Positions 40,551 to 49,217 of a stretch of DNA of 64,000 nucleotides are shown piece by piece. A program made the position numbers and the translations under genes. Position 1 is the stretch's first letter. Each line of letters opens with the position of its first letter. The notes beneath the pieces are model-generated. The model was not told the origin of the DNA, did not search any database, and was given only the letters and a program-made list of their open reading frames with translations. Origin of the DNA: Streptacidiphilus sp. PB12-B1b. Lineage in GTDB: Bacteria; Actinomycetota; Actinomycetes; Streptomycetales; Streptomycetaceae. The stretch lies in assembly GCF_014084125.1 (NCBI RefSeq), contig NZ_CP048405.1, positions 62,001 through 126,000 of the forward strand. The letters are read 5' to 3'.

Positions 40551-41570
40551 ATGGGGGCCACTGACCCCGTGTCCGACGTGTCCGACGTGTCCGAGGTGCG
40601 CGACGACACGCCGGCGGACGACGCGGGGAGGGCGCAGCCCGCCCCGGCCGACGCGCCGTCACCGGCGGCACCGGCGGTGACGGCTGAGCCCGCCGCACCG
40701 GCTGAGCCGGCCGCCGCTGCGCCGGTCTATCCGCCGACCCCGCCGCCTCCGCCCGGCTACCAGCAGCTCTGGGGCGCGCCCGCCGCACCCGCCGTCCCGG
40801 CCGCGCCGCCGAAGCCGCGTTCGCGGGTCGGGCGGTACGCCTCCCTCGCCGTCGCCGGCTTCCTGGTGATCGCGGCCGCGAGCGCCGGGGTCACCGTCGC
40901 CGTGGGCAGCCCCGGCGGCAGCTCGCAGGCCGCCGCGCCCGCCCGGCCGACCGCCCCGCTCTCCCCGGCGCCGGGCCGGACGCCGACGCCGACGGCCGCG
41001 CCCAGCAGCTCCGCGCCGATCGTGGTGCCCACCGTCGCGCCCGCGCCCGCCACCACCGTCAAGGGGACCGTCAGCGGCGACTCCCACAGCGGTGACCTGC
41101 GCTTCTTCCTGCTGCCGCTGCCCAGCGGCGCCCAGCCGATCAACGATGTGGACGGTACCAAGGAGAGCCTCAGCGTCCTCTCCAAGGAGATGGCCGACCC
41201 CTCGCAGGGCCTGGCCGACCTCAGGAGCTGGAACTGCGTCGGCGGCGCGACCCGCGAATACCGCAGCAGCGACGGCACGCTGACGGTCCGTACCGAGCTG
41301 CTGCACTTCGGCGACTCCGCCGACGCCGACGGCTGGTACTCCGGGCTGAGGTTCGGCAGCGGCACGTCGTTCTCCGTCCCCGGCCTGGACGACGCCAAGG
41401 GCTGGGCGTTCGACCCGAGCGACAGCGAGGGCTTCGGCAGCATCACCGGCGTCTCGCACGTCGGTGACGTCATGTTCCAGATCGACATCGACGGCACGGG
41501 CAAGATCGACCACTCGCTGCTGACCCCGCTGATGAAGCGCGAGGCACAGCTGCTGCGCACCGGCCACTGA
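40551..41570 (+). CDS. Single-pass exported protein, paralogue 1 of 4
   Basis: A 339-residue protein. A long Ala/Pro-rich cytosolic N-terminus is followed by one helix (YASLAVAGFLVIAAASAGVTV, about residues 103-123), a Pro/Thr/Ser-rich stalk, then an outer domain opening with GDLRFFLLPLPSGAQ. The motif DLxxLLLPxPxGA recurs in the next three proteins. ATG at 40551 has GGGAG nearby. No known family was recognised. It heads a four-gene operon. Confidence 0.8.
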   Translation: MGATDPVSDVSDVSEVRDDTPADDAGRAQPAPADAPSPAAPAVTAEPAAPAEPAAAAPVYPPTPPPPPGYQQLWGAPAAPAVPAAPPKPRSRVGRYASLAVAGFLVIAAASAGVTVAVGSPGGSSQAAAPARPTAPLSPAPGRTPTPTAAPSSSAPIVVPTVAPAPATTVKGTVSGDSHSGDLRFFLLPLPSGAQPINDVDGTKESLSVLSKEMADPSQGLADLRSWNCVGGATREYRSSDGTLTVRTELLHFGDSADADGWYSGLRFGSGTSFSVPGLDDAKGWAFDPSDSEGFGSITGVSHVGDVMFQIDIDGTGKIDHSLLTPLMKREAQLLRTGH

Positions 41571-41620
41571 ACCGGTCCGCCGCCCCCGTCCTCGCTCACA
41601 GACGTCCCCGTGGAGAAACG

Positions 41621-42379
41621 TTGACCACCGAAGTAGCCGACGCGACGGCCGTCCAGCCGCCGCCGTCGAAGCCGAGGCCGCGCGGCAGAACGGCACTGAT
41701 CATGGCGGTCGCGGCCGTCCTCGGGGTGCTCGGCGGAGGCGCCGCCGGGTACGCCGCCCAGTCCGGCAGCGCGCCCACCCCGCTGCCGCCGCTGTCCGCA
41801 CCCCAGCCGCACTACCCGGCCGCGCACGCGTCCGCGCCCGCGCTGCCCGCCGCCGACGACGACATGGTGCGCACCGACGGCGACCTGACCCGGCTGCTGG
41901 TGCCGGTGCCGCACGGCGCGACCGTGGCGCAGGGATCGGCCGGGTTCGACTCCTGGCTGAACATCGCGCAGTACGCCGAGGGCTATGTCGACCCGGCCGG
42001 TGAGTTCTCCTGGCTCTCCGACCACAGCTTCCGCCGCGCGGCCCAGGCCGTCTGGTGCCCGGGCGGCTACCTGATCGACACCGTCCAGCTGGTGCAGTTC
42101 AGCCACGCGGAGGAGGCCAACGCGCTGCAGACCATCGAGAACCAGTCGAACTCGGCCGCCACCTGGGCCGGCAGCTCCAGCAGTTCGATGATCGGATCGG
42201 ACGACGCGGAGATCTTCGCGGGCACCAAGCAGCACAGCAACGGCAGTGTCAGCTACTACGAGGGGCGCGGCTACGGGGTGCACGGCGACATCGCGGTACT
42301 GGTCTACGTCCAGCAGGACAGCCCGGTCAGCGTCCGGACGGTGCAGACCGTCCTCCAGGACCAGTTGGAGCGGCTGTGA
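41621..42379 (+). CDS. Single-pass exported protein, paralogue 2 of 4
   Basis: A 252-residue protein with a basic Pro-rich cytosolic tail, a helix about residues 24-46 (ALIMAVAAVLGVLGGGAAGY), a stalk, and an outer domain starting GDLTRLLVPVPHGA. A Cys in AVWCPGGYLIDT and a C-terminal amphipathic stretch VLQDQLERL match positions in the siblings. The TTG start at 41621 has TGGAGA just upstream. It overlaps the next gene by four bases (GTGA). Confidence 0.78.
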   Translation: MTTEVADATAVQPPPSKPRPRGRTALIMAVAAVLGVLGGGAAGYAAQSGSAPTPLPPLSAPQPHYPAAHASAPALPAADDDMVRTDGDLTRLLVPVPHGATVAQGSAGFDSWLNIAQYAEGYVDPAGEFSWLSDHSFRRAAQAVWCPGGYLIDTVQLVQFSHAEEANALQTIENQSNSAATWAGSSSSSMIGSDDAEIFAGTKQHSNGSVSYYEGRGYGVHGDIAVLVYVQQDSPVSVRTVQTVLQDQLERL

Positions 42380-43188
42380 CCACTGACCCGATCAAGAGCC
42401 CGGCCGAGGCCGACAAGCCGGAGCAGCCCGAGACCGCCGCGCAGGCGCAAGCGGAGGCCGCCGCGCGGCCGCGCCGGGGCCGGTGGATCGCGCTCGGCAC
42501 GGTCGGCGTCCTGCTGGCGGTTGCGACCGGGGTCGGCGTCGGCGACGCCATCCTGGACGCCGAGAAGAAGCCCGCCCCGTCCTCGGCCCAGGCCGCGCGA
42601 CCGGCACCGCCCGCCTACGGCGGCAACGCCGACGGCAGCCACTTCGGCTCGCTCGGCGATCTGCTGCTGCCCGTCGCCGGTACGGCCGGCCCCGGCGCGG
42701 ACGACCCGGCGTTCGGCAACGACACCGTGCTCGCCCCGGCGCAGTACCGTCCGTTCTTCGACGAGGACTTCGGCGCGCTGTCCGGCGGCGACCGCTCCAC
42801 CCTGGCGGGCCTGCTCGACCTGGGCGGGCTCAAGGGCGCCGCGTTGCGGACCTACGACCTCAGCGACGAGCTGGACGTCGAGATCGGCCTGTTCCAGGTC
42901 ACCGACGCCCGGGTCTCGGCCGGTCCGGCGATCGTGCAGGAGCTGGCCAACGCCACCTCGTCCTTCGCCACGTCGGGCCCGGTCACCGGTTATCCCAGGG
43001 CCCACTGCTACCGGCCGCCGCTGCCGCAGGAGGGGGACCGGCTGGACTACCTGGACTGCGACGCGGTCGCCGGGGACGTGCTGGTGACCGTGCAGGCGTT
43101 CGGCGCCGCTCCCATGGACACCTCGTCCGTCACCGACCTGCTGCAGCAGCAGCTCACCCGACTCGCGCCCCCGGAGGACCAGACATGA
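42376..43188 (+). CDS. Single-pass exported protein, paralogue 3 of 4
   Basis: A 270-residue protein: charged cytosolic N-terminus rich in Glu/Ala, helix about residues 38-58 (IALGTVGVLLAVATGVGVGD), then an outer domain opening GSLGDLLLPVAGTA. Two Cys occur in RAHCYRPP and YLDCDAVAG, possibly a disulfide. The C-terminus LLQQQLTRL parallels paralogue 2. Both ends overlap the neighbouring genes by four bases, so translation is coupled throughout. Confidence 0.78.
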   Translation: MTTDPIKSPAEADKPEQPETAAQAQAEAAARPRRGRWIALGTVGVLLAVATGVGVGDAILDAEKKPAPSSAQAARPAPPAYGGNADGSHFGSLGDLLLPVAGTAGPGADDPAFGNDTVLAPAQYRPFFDEDFGALSGGDRSTLAGLLDLGGLKGAALRTYDLSDELDVEIGLFQVTDARVSAGPAIVQELANATSSFATSGPVTGYPRAHCYRPPLPQEGDRLDYLDCDAVAGDVLVTVQAFGAAPMDTSSVTDLLQQQLTRLAPPEDQT

Positions 43189-44090
43189 GCGACCTGACCG
43201 GTCCCCCGCCGCCGCAGCCCACCGCACCACCCCAGCCGACGGCGCCGCCGCCCCCGCCGGGCGTGCTTCCGCCGCCGCCCGCGCCGTACCCCGGGCAGCC
43301 GACCACCCTGTGGGCGGTGCCCGCCGAGCTGCAGCCGAAGCCGCGCCGGGAGCGCCCGTGGCTGCGCACGGCCCTGCGCTGGACCGTCGCCTGCGCCGTG
43401 TTCGCCGTGGTCGGCGCGGTCACCGCCGCCGTGGTCATGGCACCGCCGCGGACCGACCTGCCGGGGCTGAAGACCCCCGGCGACCAGCGCTACACCTTCG
43501 GGACGCTCGCCCTGCCCGCGCTGCCGCCCGGCGCCCTCGGGCCGAACGAGGAGAACAGCGCCGACGGCGGCCTGGTCCACCTGGTCGACCTGCGGAAGCT
43601 GCTGCTGCCCGCGCCCGTCGGCGGCCGCCCGGACCCGTCGCTGACCGGCGGCACCGGCTGGTACTCGCCGACCGCGTACGCCGCCAGGTTCAGCGACGCC
43701 GTCGAGCTGCGCAACAGCTTCGCCGACGACGGCCTGCGGCACATCGCCGCCACCGCCTGGACCGGCCCGGACGGCACCCGGACCGAGATCTACCTGCTGG
43801 GCTTCCGCTCCCCGGGCCCGGCCGCCCAGCTCTACACCACCGACTCCACCACCACGGTGCCGCTGGCCGAGCCCAACGTCGCGCCGGTGCAGGAGACGGG
43901 CTTCCCGGGCGTCACCACCGCCGTCACCGCCGAGGCCCAGCCCAAGGGGCCGGGCACGCAGGCCGCACGGATGGCCTTCCTCAACGTCGGCGACGTCGAG
44001 GTGTGCGTGATCATGACCAACCCCAAGGCGGTCGTGCCCAGCACCTTCACCCAGGTCGTCGCGCTGCAGAACGAACTGCTCCAGGCCTGA
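43185..44090 (+). CDS. Single-pass exported protein, paralogue 4 of 4
   Basis: A 301-residue protein with an almost pure Pro/Ala/Thr N-terminus (PPPPQPTAPPQPTAPP), a helix about residues 64-86 (WTVACAVFAVVGAVTAAVVM), and an outer domain with VDLRKLLLPAPVGG. The end VVALQNELLQA matches the C-terminal helix of its siblings. It is the last gene of the operon and is followed by a palindromic terminator. Function is unknown; the common plan suggests subunits of one cell-surface complex. Confidence 0.78.
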   Translation: MSDLTGPPPPQPTAPPQPTAPPPPPGVLPPPPAPYPGQPTTLWAVPAELQPKPRRERPWLRTALRWTVACAVFAVVGAVTAAVVMAPPRTDLPGLKTPGDQRYTFGTLALPALPPGALGPNEENSADGGLVHLVDLRKLLLPAPVGGRPDPSLTGGTGWYSPTAYAARFSDAVELRNSFADDGLRHIAATAWTGPDGTRTEIYLLGFRSPGPAAQLYTTDSTTTVPLAEPNVAPVQETGFPGVTTAVTAEAQPKGPGTQAARMAFLNVGDVEVCVIMTNPKAVVPSTFTQVVALQNELLQA

Positions 44091-44098
44091 GCGGGCCG

Positions 44099-44120
44099 GG
44101 GCGTCCCCTAGGGGACGCCC
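44099..44120. terminator. Palindromic terminator of the four-gene operon
   Basis: GGGCGTCCCC, a central TA and GGGGACGCCC form a 22-base palindrome starting nine bases after the last stop. It separates the exported-protein operon from the ABC genes. Confidence 0.65.
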
Positions 44121-44203
44121 CCCGGCGCATACGCCCAAAGGTTCGGGAAACCGTGGTGCCCAGTACTGATGCGTCCGGGTGAACGCGTCGATACGGTCGT
44201 CCC

Positions 44204-45151
44204 GTGTCTGTCATCATCACGGACAACCTCAGCAAGAGGTATCCCAGGGTCACCGCGCTGGATCGACTGACCGTCGACGTCCAGCCCGGCGTGGTCGGCC
44301 TGGTCGGAGCCAACGGCGCAGGCAAGTCCACACTCATCAAGATCCTGCTGGGCCTGGCCCCCGCCACCGAGGGCAGCGCCCGGGTGCTCGGCCTGGACGT
44401 CGCCACCGAGGGCGGCGCCATCCGCGAGCGCGTCGGCTACATGCCGGAGCACGACTGCCTGCCGCCCGACGTCTCGGCCACCGAGTTCGTGGTCCACATG
44501 GCGCGGATGGCCGGGCTGCCCGCCACCGCCGCCCGCGAACGCACCGCCGACACGCTGCGCCACGTCGGCCTGTACGAGGAGCGCTACCGGCCGATCGGCG
44601 GCTACTCCACCGGCATGAAGCAGCGGGTGAAGCTGGCCCAGGCGCTGGTCCACGACCCGCAGCTGGTGCTGCTCGACGAGCCCACCAACGGCCTGGACCC
44701 GGCCGGCCGGGACGAGATGCTGGCGCTGATCCGGCGCGTCCACAGCGACTTCGGGATCTCCGTGCTGGTGACCTCGCACCTGCTCGGCGAGCTGGAGCGG
44801 ACCTGCGAGCACGTCGTCGTCATCGACGGCGGCAAGCTGCTGCGCTCCTCCTCCACCGCGGACTTCACCAAGGCCACGGCGCTGCTCGCGGTCGAGGTGA
44901 CCGACCTGCAGTCCGATCCGGCCTTCGACGCCGACGCCGCCCTGCGCAAGCGGCTCACGGACGGCGGGCTGACGGTCACCGGCGACGGCGGCCGGGTGCT
45001 GCTGGTGGAGATCAACGGCGACGACACCTACGACCTGGTCCGTGACGCCGTCGCCGACCTCGGCGTCGGCCTGGTCCGCATGGAACAGCGCCGCCACCGC
45101 ATCGCCGAGGTCTTCCAGGACCGGCCCGAGGAGGCGTCCGCCCATGTCTGA
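44204..45151 (+). CDS. ABC-2-type exporter ATP-binding protein A
   Basis: A 315-residue ATPase with Walker A GANGAGKST, signature STGMKQRVKLAQALVHDP in the YSTGMKQR form of drug/Nod-factor-type exporters, Walker B LVLLDEPTNGLDP and switch His in VTSHLL. The C-terminal domain is typical of the CcmA/NatA class. The 3' end overlaps the permease gene by eight bases. It is the first of two ATPase-permease pairs in one operon. Confidence 0.9.
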   Translation: MSVIITDNLSKRYPRVTALDRLTVDVQPGVVGLVGANGAGKSTLIKILLGLAPATEGSARVLGLDVATEGGAIRERVGYMPEHDCLPPDVSATEFVVHMARMAGLPATAARERTADTLRHVGLYEERYRPIGGYSTGMKQRVKLAQALVHDPQLVLLDEPTNGLDPAGRDEMLALIRRVHSDFGISVLVTSHLLGELERTCEHVVVIDGGKLLRSSSTADFTKATALLAVEVTDLQSDPAFDADAALRKRLTDGGLTVTGDGGRVLLVEINGDDTYDLVRDAVADLGVGLVRMEQRRHRIAEVFQDRPEEASAHV

Positions 45152-46025
45152 GCAGCTGCCCCCGGTGGACGTCATCCACGACATCGGCTACCGCCACTAC
45201 GACGGCCCGCGCCTGGGCCGCGGCTACGCCACCCGCTCGCTCTACACGCTCAGCCTGCGCGGCAGCTTCGGCCTCGGACGCTCCATCAAGTCCAAGATCC
45301 TGCCGATGGGGCTGCTGGCGCTGATGTGCGTCCCGGCGCTGATCATCGTCGCGGTCGCGGTCTACCTGAAGTCGGGCAAGCTGCCGCTGGAGTACGAGCG
45401 TTACCTGTCCATCATGGACTTCGTGATCGCGGTCTTCATCGCCTCGCAGGCCCCGGTGGCGCTCTCCCGTGACCTGCGCTTCATGACCCTGCCGCTGTAC
45501 TTCTCGCGTCCGATCACCGCCGGCGACTACGTCCGGGCCAAGTTCGCGGCGATGTTCAGCGCCATGTTCGTGCTGACCGGGCTGCCGCTGCTGATCATGT
45601 GGATCGGTTCGCTGCTGGCGTCCATGGGCTTCGCGTACAACCTGGAGCACTTCGGCTACGGGCTGGTCGGCGCCGCGCTCTACTCGCTGCTGTACTCCGC
45701 GATCGGGCTGGCTGTCGCCTCCGCGACACCGCGCCGGGGGTTCGGCGTGGCCGGGATCATCATGCTGCTGCTGATCTCCGGCGCGGTCGCCACCATCATC
45801 TACTTCGTCATCAACCGCCACGACCAGAGCGCGGCCGCCCACTGGGCCAACGTGCTCAGCCCGTCCGGGCTGGTCGACTCGTCGGTGACCTGGATGTTCA
45901 AGCTGCCGGTCAGCGGCGCCACCGGAGTGCCGTCCGCCCTCGGCGGCTGCGTCTTCGTCGCCGAGGCGCTGCTGCTGCCCGCCGCCGTCTACGGACTCCT
46001 CGTCCAGCGCTACCGGAAGATCTGA
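45144..46025 (+). CDS. ABC-2-type permease A
   Basis: A 293-residue membrane protein with a cytosolic N-terminus including VIHDIGYRHYDGPRLGRGYA, then about six helices (ILPMGLLALMCVPALIIVAV through LLLPAAVYGLLVQRY). The element IGYRHYDGPRLGR is seen in ABC-2 permeases of actinobacteria and proteobacteria with unknown cargo. It overlaps ATPase A by eight bases and precedes ATPase B by 10. Confidence 0.85.
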   Translation: MSEQLPPVDVIHDIGYRHYDGPRLGRGYATRSLYTLSLRGSFGLGRSIKSKILPMGLLALMCVPALIIVAVAVYLKSGKLPLEYERYLSIMDFVIAVFIASQAPVALSRDLRFMTLPLYFSRPITAGDYVRAKFAAMFSAMFVLTGLPLLIMWIGSLLASMGFAYNLEHFGYGLVGAALYSLLYSAIGLAVASATPRRGFGVAGIIMLLLISGAVATIIYFVINRHDQSAAAHWANVLSPSGLVDSSVTWMFKLPVSGATGVPSALGGCVFVAEALLLPAAVYGLLVQRYRKI

Positions 46026-46035
46026 GAGGCCGTCC

Positions 46036-46956
46036 GTGACCACCATCAGCATCGACCGGGTCTCCCGCTGGTTCGGGAACGTGGTCGCCGTCAACGACAT
46101 CAGCATGCGGATCGGACCGGGCGTGACCGGTCTGCTCGGCCCCAACGGCGCGGGCAAGTCCACGCTCATCCACATGATGAGCGGCTTCCTGCCGCCCTCC
46201 ACCGGACGCGTCGACATCGACGGCGCGCCGATCTGGAAGAACCAGCAGGCGTACCGGCAGATCGGCCTGGTCCCCGAGCGGGAGGCCATGTACGACTTCC
46301 TGACCGGGTACGAGTTCGTGCTCGCCAACGCCGAGCTGCACGGCCTCGCCGATCCGGGCGCGGCGGCGGCCCGGGCGCTGGCCACCGTCGAGATGGAGTA
46401 CGCGCAGGACCGCAAGGTCACCACCTACTCCAAGGGCATGAAGCAGCGGGTCAAGATGGCCTCCGCACTGGTCCACGATCCGGCGGCGCTGCTGCTCGAC
46501 GAGCCCTTCAACGGGATGGACCCGCGCCAGCGGATGCACCTGATGGAGCTGCTGCGCCGCTTCGGCGCCGAGGGCCGCACCGTGCTGTTCTCCTCGCACA
46601 TCCTGGAGGAGGTCGAGCAGCTGGCCCGGCACATCGAGGTGGTGGTGGCCGGGCGGCACGCCGCGTCCGGGGACTTCCACAAGATCCGCCGGCTGATGAC
46701 CAGCCGCCCGCACCAGTACCTGGTCCGCTCCAGCGACAACCGCGCGCTGGCGGCGGCACTGATCGCGGACGCCTCCACCGCCGGGATCGAGATCGACCCG
46801 GCCGAGGACGCGCTGCGGGTGCAGGCCGTCGACTTCTACCGCTTCACCGAGCTGGTGCCGCGCGTCGCCCGGGAGGCGGGCATCCGCCTGCTCACCGTCT
46901 CCCCCGCGGACGAGTCCCTGGAGAGCGTCTTCTCCTACCTGGTGACCTCCGCATGA
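46036..46956 (+). CDS. ABC-2-type exporter ATP-binding protein B
   Basis: A 306-residue ATPase: GPNGAGKST, YSKGMKQRVKMASALVHDP, LLLDEPFNGMDP and SSHILEE. The Phe and Met substitutions in Walker B flanks distinguish it from ATPase A. It follows permease A by 10 bases and is paired with the permease 34 bases downstream. Confidence 0.9.
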   Translation: MTTISIDRVSRWFGNVVAVNDISMRIGPGVTGLLGPNGAGKSTLIHMMSGFLPPSTGRVDIDGAPIWKNQQAYRQIGLVPEREAMYDFLTGYEFVLANAELHGLADPGAAAARALATVEMEYAQDRKVTTYSKGMKQRVKMASALVHDPAALLLDEPFNGMDPRQRMHLMELLRRFGAEGRTVLFSSHILEEVEQLARHIEVVVAGRHAASGDFHKIRRLMTSRPHQYLVRSSDNRALAAALIADASTAGIEIDPAEDALRVQAVDFYRFTELVPRVAREAGIRLLTVSPADESLESVFSYLVTSA

Positions 46957-46990
46957 GCGCCACCGGCACGCCCCAGGAAGGATGGAACCA

Positions 46991-47707
46991 GTGAACCTCA
47001 CCGTCGCCCGGCTGACCGTGCGCGGCCTGCTCGGCCGCCGCCGGGGCCTGCTGCTGCTCGGGGTGCCCGCGCTGCTGCTGGTCCTGGCGGTGATCATCCG
47101 GGTCGCCGTGGGCCAGGACGAGAGCACCACCGTCGAGGTCCTCGGCACGCTGGCGCTGGGCACCCTCGTCCCGCTGCTCGGCCTGATCGCCGGCACCGGG
47201 GCCATCGGCCCGGAGATCGACGACGGCTCGATCATCTACCTGCTGGCCAAACCGCAGCCGCGCTGGAAGATCATCACCACCAAGCTGCTGGTCGCCTTCG
47301 GCTGCACGGTGGTCTTCGGCGCCATCCCGACGTACCTGGCCGGGGTGGTCCTGTTCGGCAACTTCGAGAGCGTCGCGGTGGCGTACGGGGTGGCCGCGCT
47401 GGTCGCCGGGGCGGCCTACAGTGCGATCTTCCTGCTGCTGGGGGTGGTCACCCGGCACGCGGTCGTGGTCGGGCTGCTCTACTCGCTGGTCTGGGAGAGC
47501 ATCGTGGGCAACTTCGTGACCGGCGCCAAGACCCTGAGCGTCCAGCAGTGGGCGCTGGCGGTGGGGCGCCGGATCGCCGATCCGGGCGTGATCACCTCGG
47601 CCGTCCACCTGCCCACGGCGGTGCCGCTGCTGGTGGTGGTGACCCTGGCCGCGTCGGCGCTGGCGGCGGCCCGGCTGAGCCGGCTGACGCTGGCGGGGGA
47701 GCAGTAG
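46991..47707 (+). CDS. ABC-2-type permease B
   Basis: A 238-residue protein with about six helices (GLLLLGVPALLLVLAVIIRV at the start and LLVVVTLAASALAAARLS at the end) and the ABC-2 loop GPEIDDGSIIYLLAKPQPRW. GTG at 46991 is chosen because AGGAAGG lies 10 bases before it but directly abuts the ATG at 46982. With ATPase B it makes a second exporter; the two pairs may form one heteromeric system or two pumps. Confidence 0.85.
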   Translation: MNLTVARLTVRGLLGRRRGLLLLGVPALLLVLAVIIRVAVGQDESTTVEVLGTLALGTLVPLLGLIAGTGAIGPEIDDGSIIYLLAKPQPRWKIITTKLLVAFGCTVVFGAIPTYLAGVVLFGNFESVAVAYGVAALVAGAAYSAIFLLLGVVTRHAVVVGLLYSLVWESIVGNFVTGAKTLSVQQWALAVGRRIADPGVITSAVHLPTAVPLLVVVTLAASALAAARLSRLTLAGEQ

Positions 47708-47730
47708 CCGACGCGCCACCGCCCACGGCG

Positions 47731-47768
47731 GAGGGGGTGTGCGGGCCGACCGGCCTGCACACCCCCTC
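47731..47768. terminator. Bidirectional terminator between permease B and the MFS gene
   Basis: GAGGGGGTGTGC and GGGCC pair with GGCCT and GCACACCCCCTC around a GACC loop, a 17-bp stem. It lies between two convergent genes. Confidence 0.85.
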
Positions 47769-47820
47769 GGACGTTCTCCGCCCCGGCGCCTGCTGAGGGC
47801 GGTTGCCCTGCTGCGGCCGG

Positions 47821-47889
47821 TTGCCTGTGACGGCCGGGCGCCTGTGACGGGCGGGTGCCTGTGACGGGCGGGTGCCTGTTAGGGCCGGT
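47821..47889. repeat. 17-bp tandem repeats at the 3' end of the MFS gene
   Basis: Four units of about GCCTGTGACGGGCGGGT start at 47823, 47840, 47857 and 47874, an exact 17-bp period. The last unit has TTAG instead of GACG-type sequence and contains the MFS stop codon. Confidence 0.8.
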
Positions 47890-49153
47890 GCCCGACCGCC
47901 CGCAGGGTCACCGGGCGGGCCGCGCCGAGACCGGCCGCCAGCGCCACCCCGCAGCAGACCAGCAGCAGCGTCAGCGGCAGCGTCCAGCCGCCGGTGAGCT
48001 GGTGCAGCGCGCCGACGCCCACCGGGCCGCAGGCCGCGATGAAGTAGCCGACCATCTGCGACATCCCCGACAGCTGCGAGGCCACCACGGCGCCACCGGC
48101 CCGCAGCACCACCAGCGCCATGGCCAGGCCGAAGCCGCCGCCCATGGCCAGGCCCAGCAGCGTCGCCCAGATCCACGCACCGGCGGCCGGTGCGATCATC
48201 AGCCCGGCGATGCCCACGGCGTAGCTGCCCGCCATCAGCACCACCAGCAGCCGCTGGCTGGTCATCCGCCCGGCCGCGAGCGGCACCAGGAACGCGCCCG
48301 CCACCTGGACCAGGTTGCAGAAGGCGAAGATCAGACCGGCGGTGCCCCGGGACATGCCGTGGTCGGTCAGCACCGTCGGCATCCAGGCGATCAGAGTGTA
48401 GGCGAGCAGCGACATGATGCCCATGAAGACGGCGAGCTGCCAGGCCAGCGGGTGCCGCCACAGCCCGGGCAGCCGCCCGGAGCCGGCGGCCGCGGCCGGC
48501 GCGGTGCGGTCCTGCCCGGCGCCGCCCAGGACCTGCGGCAGCCACAGCGCGGCGGAGACCAGCGCCAGCACCGACCAGGACGCCAGCGAGCCCTGCCAGC
48601 CGCCGAAGGCGTGCTCCATCGGCACCGACAGCGCGGCGGCGAAGGTCGCCCCGACGATCATCGCGGTGGAGTAGACGCCGGTCATCATCGCCGCCCGGTC
48701 CGGGAAGTCCCGCTTCACCAGGCCCGGCATGGTCACGTTCAGCATGGCGATGGCCGCGCCGACCACGATGCTGCCCGCGAACAGCGGCGTCACCCCGCTC
48801 ATCACCCGCAGACCCACCCCGGCCGCCAGCAGCAGCAGCGCGCCCAGCACCACCCGCTCCGGACCGAGCCGGCGCACCAGCCCCGGCACGAAGCTCGCGG
48901 TGATCCCCATCAGCAGCACCGGCAGCGTGGTGAGCAGCCCGCCCGCCGTCGAGGACAGGCCGTAGTGCGTGCTGATGTCGGTCAGCAGCGGCGACACCGC
49001 GGAGACGGCGGCGCGCATGTTGACCGACACCAGCAGGATGCCGATCAGGGCGGTCAGCGGGTGCGCGGCGATCCGCGCCGGGCGCGAGGGCACCCGGGTG
49101 GACGCGGTGGGATACGAGCGGGTCGGCTGCTGGTCGAGCGTGGTGCGGGGCAT
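47879..49153 (-). CDS. MFS transporter, CynX/NimT family
   Basis: A 424-residue transporter with 12 hydrophobic segments and the family signature ISVNMRAA-like ILLVSVNMRAAVSAVSPLL near the start, then VPGLVRRLGPERVVLGALL. CynX/NimT members move cyanate, nitroimidazoles or small organic acids; the substrate here is unknown. The GntR regulator gene lies 64 bases beyond its start on the same strand and may control it. Confidence 0.88.
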   Translation of the reverse strand: MPRTTLDQQPTRSYPTASTRVPSRPARIAAHPLTALIGILLVSVNMRAAVSAVSPLLTDISTHYGLSSTAGGLLTTLPVLLMGITASFVPGLVRRLGPERVVLGALLLLAAGVGLRVMSGVTPLFAGSIVVGAAIAMLNVTMPGLVKRDFPDRAAMMTGVYSTAMIVGATFAAALSVPMEHAFGGWQGSLASWSVLALVSAALWLPQVLGGAGQDRTAPAAAAGSGRLPGLWRHPLAWQLAVFMGIMSLLAYTLIAWMPTVLTDHGMSRGTAGLIFAFCNLVQVAGAFLVPLAAGRMTSQRLLVVLMAGSYAVGIAGLMIAPAAGAWIWATLLGLAMGGGFGLAMALVVLRAGGAVVASQLSGMSQMVGYFIAACGPVGVGALHQLTGGWTLPLTLLLVCCGVALAAGLGAARPVTLRAVGHRP

Positions 49154-49217
49154 GGGTTTCTTTCCGAACGCTGTGGGTCTGTGGAGCGGTGGGGCCGGGG
49201 CGGGGCTCAGCCGGGGC

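Noticed and set aside
40142-40788. Minus-strand open frames over the LLM terminator and paralogue 1
   Set aside because: They are shadows of well-supported plus-strand genes and give Pro/Arg-rich low-complexity translations.
47821-47889. 17-bp repeats considered as possible iterons
   Set aside because: Only four GC-rich units, overlapping a gene end and without a replication gene or AT-rich block.
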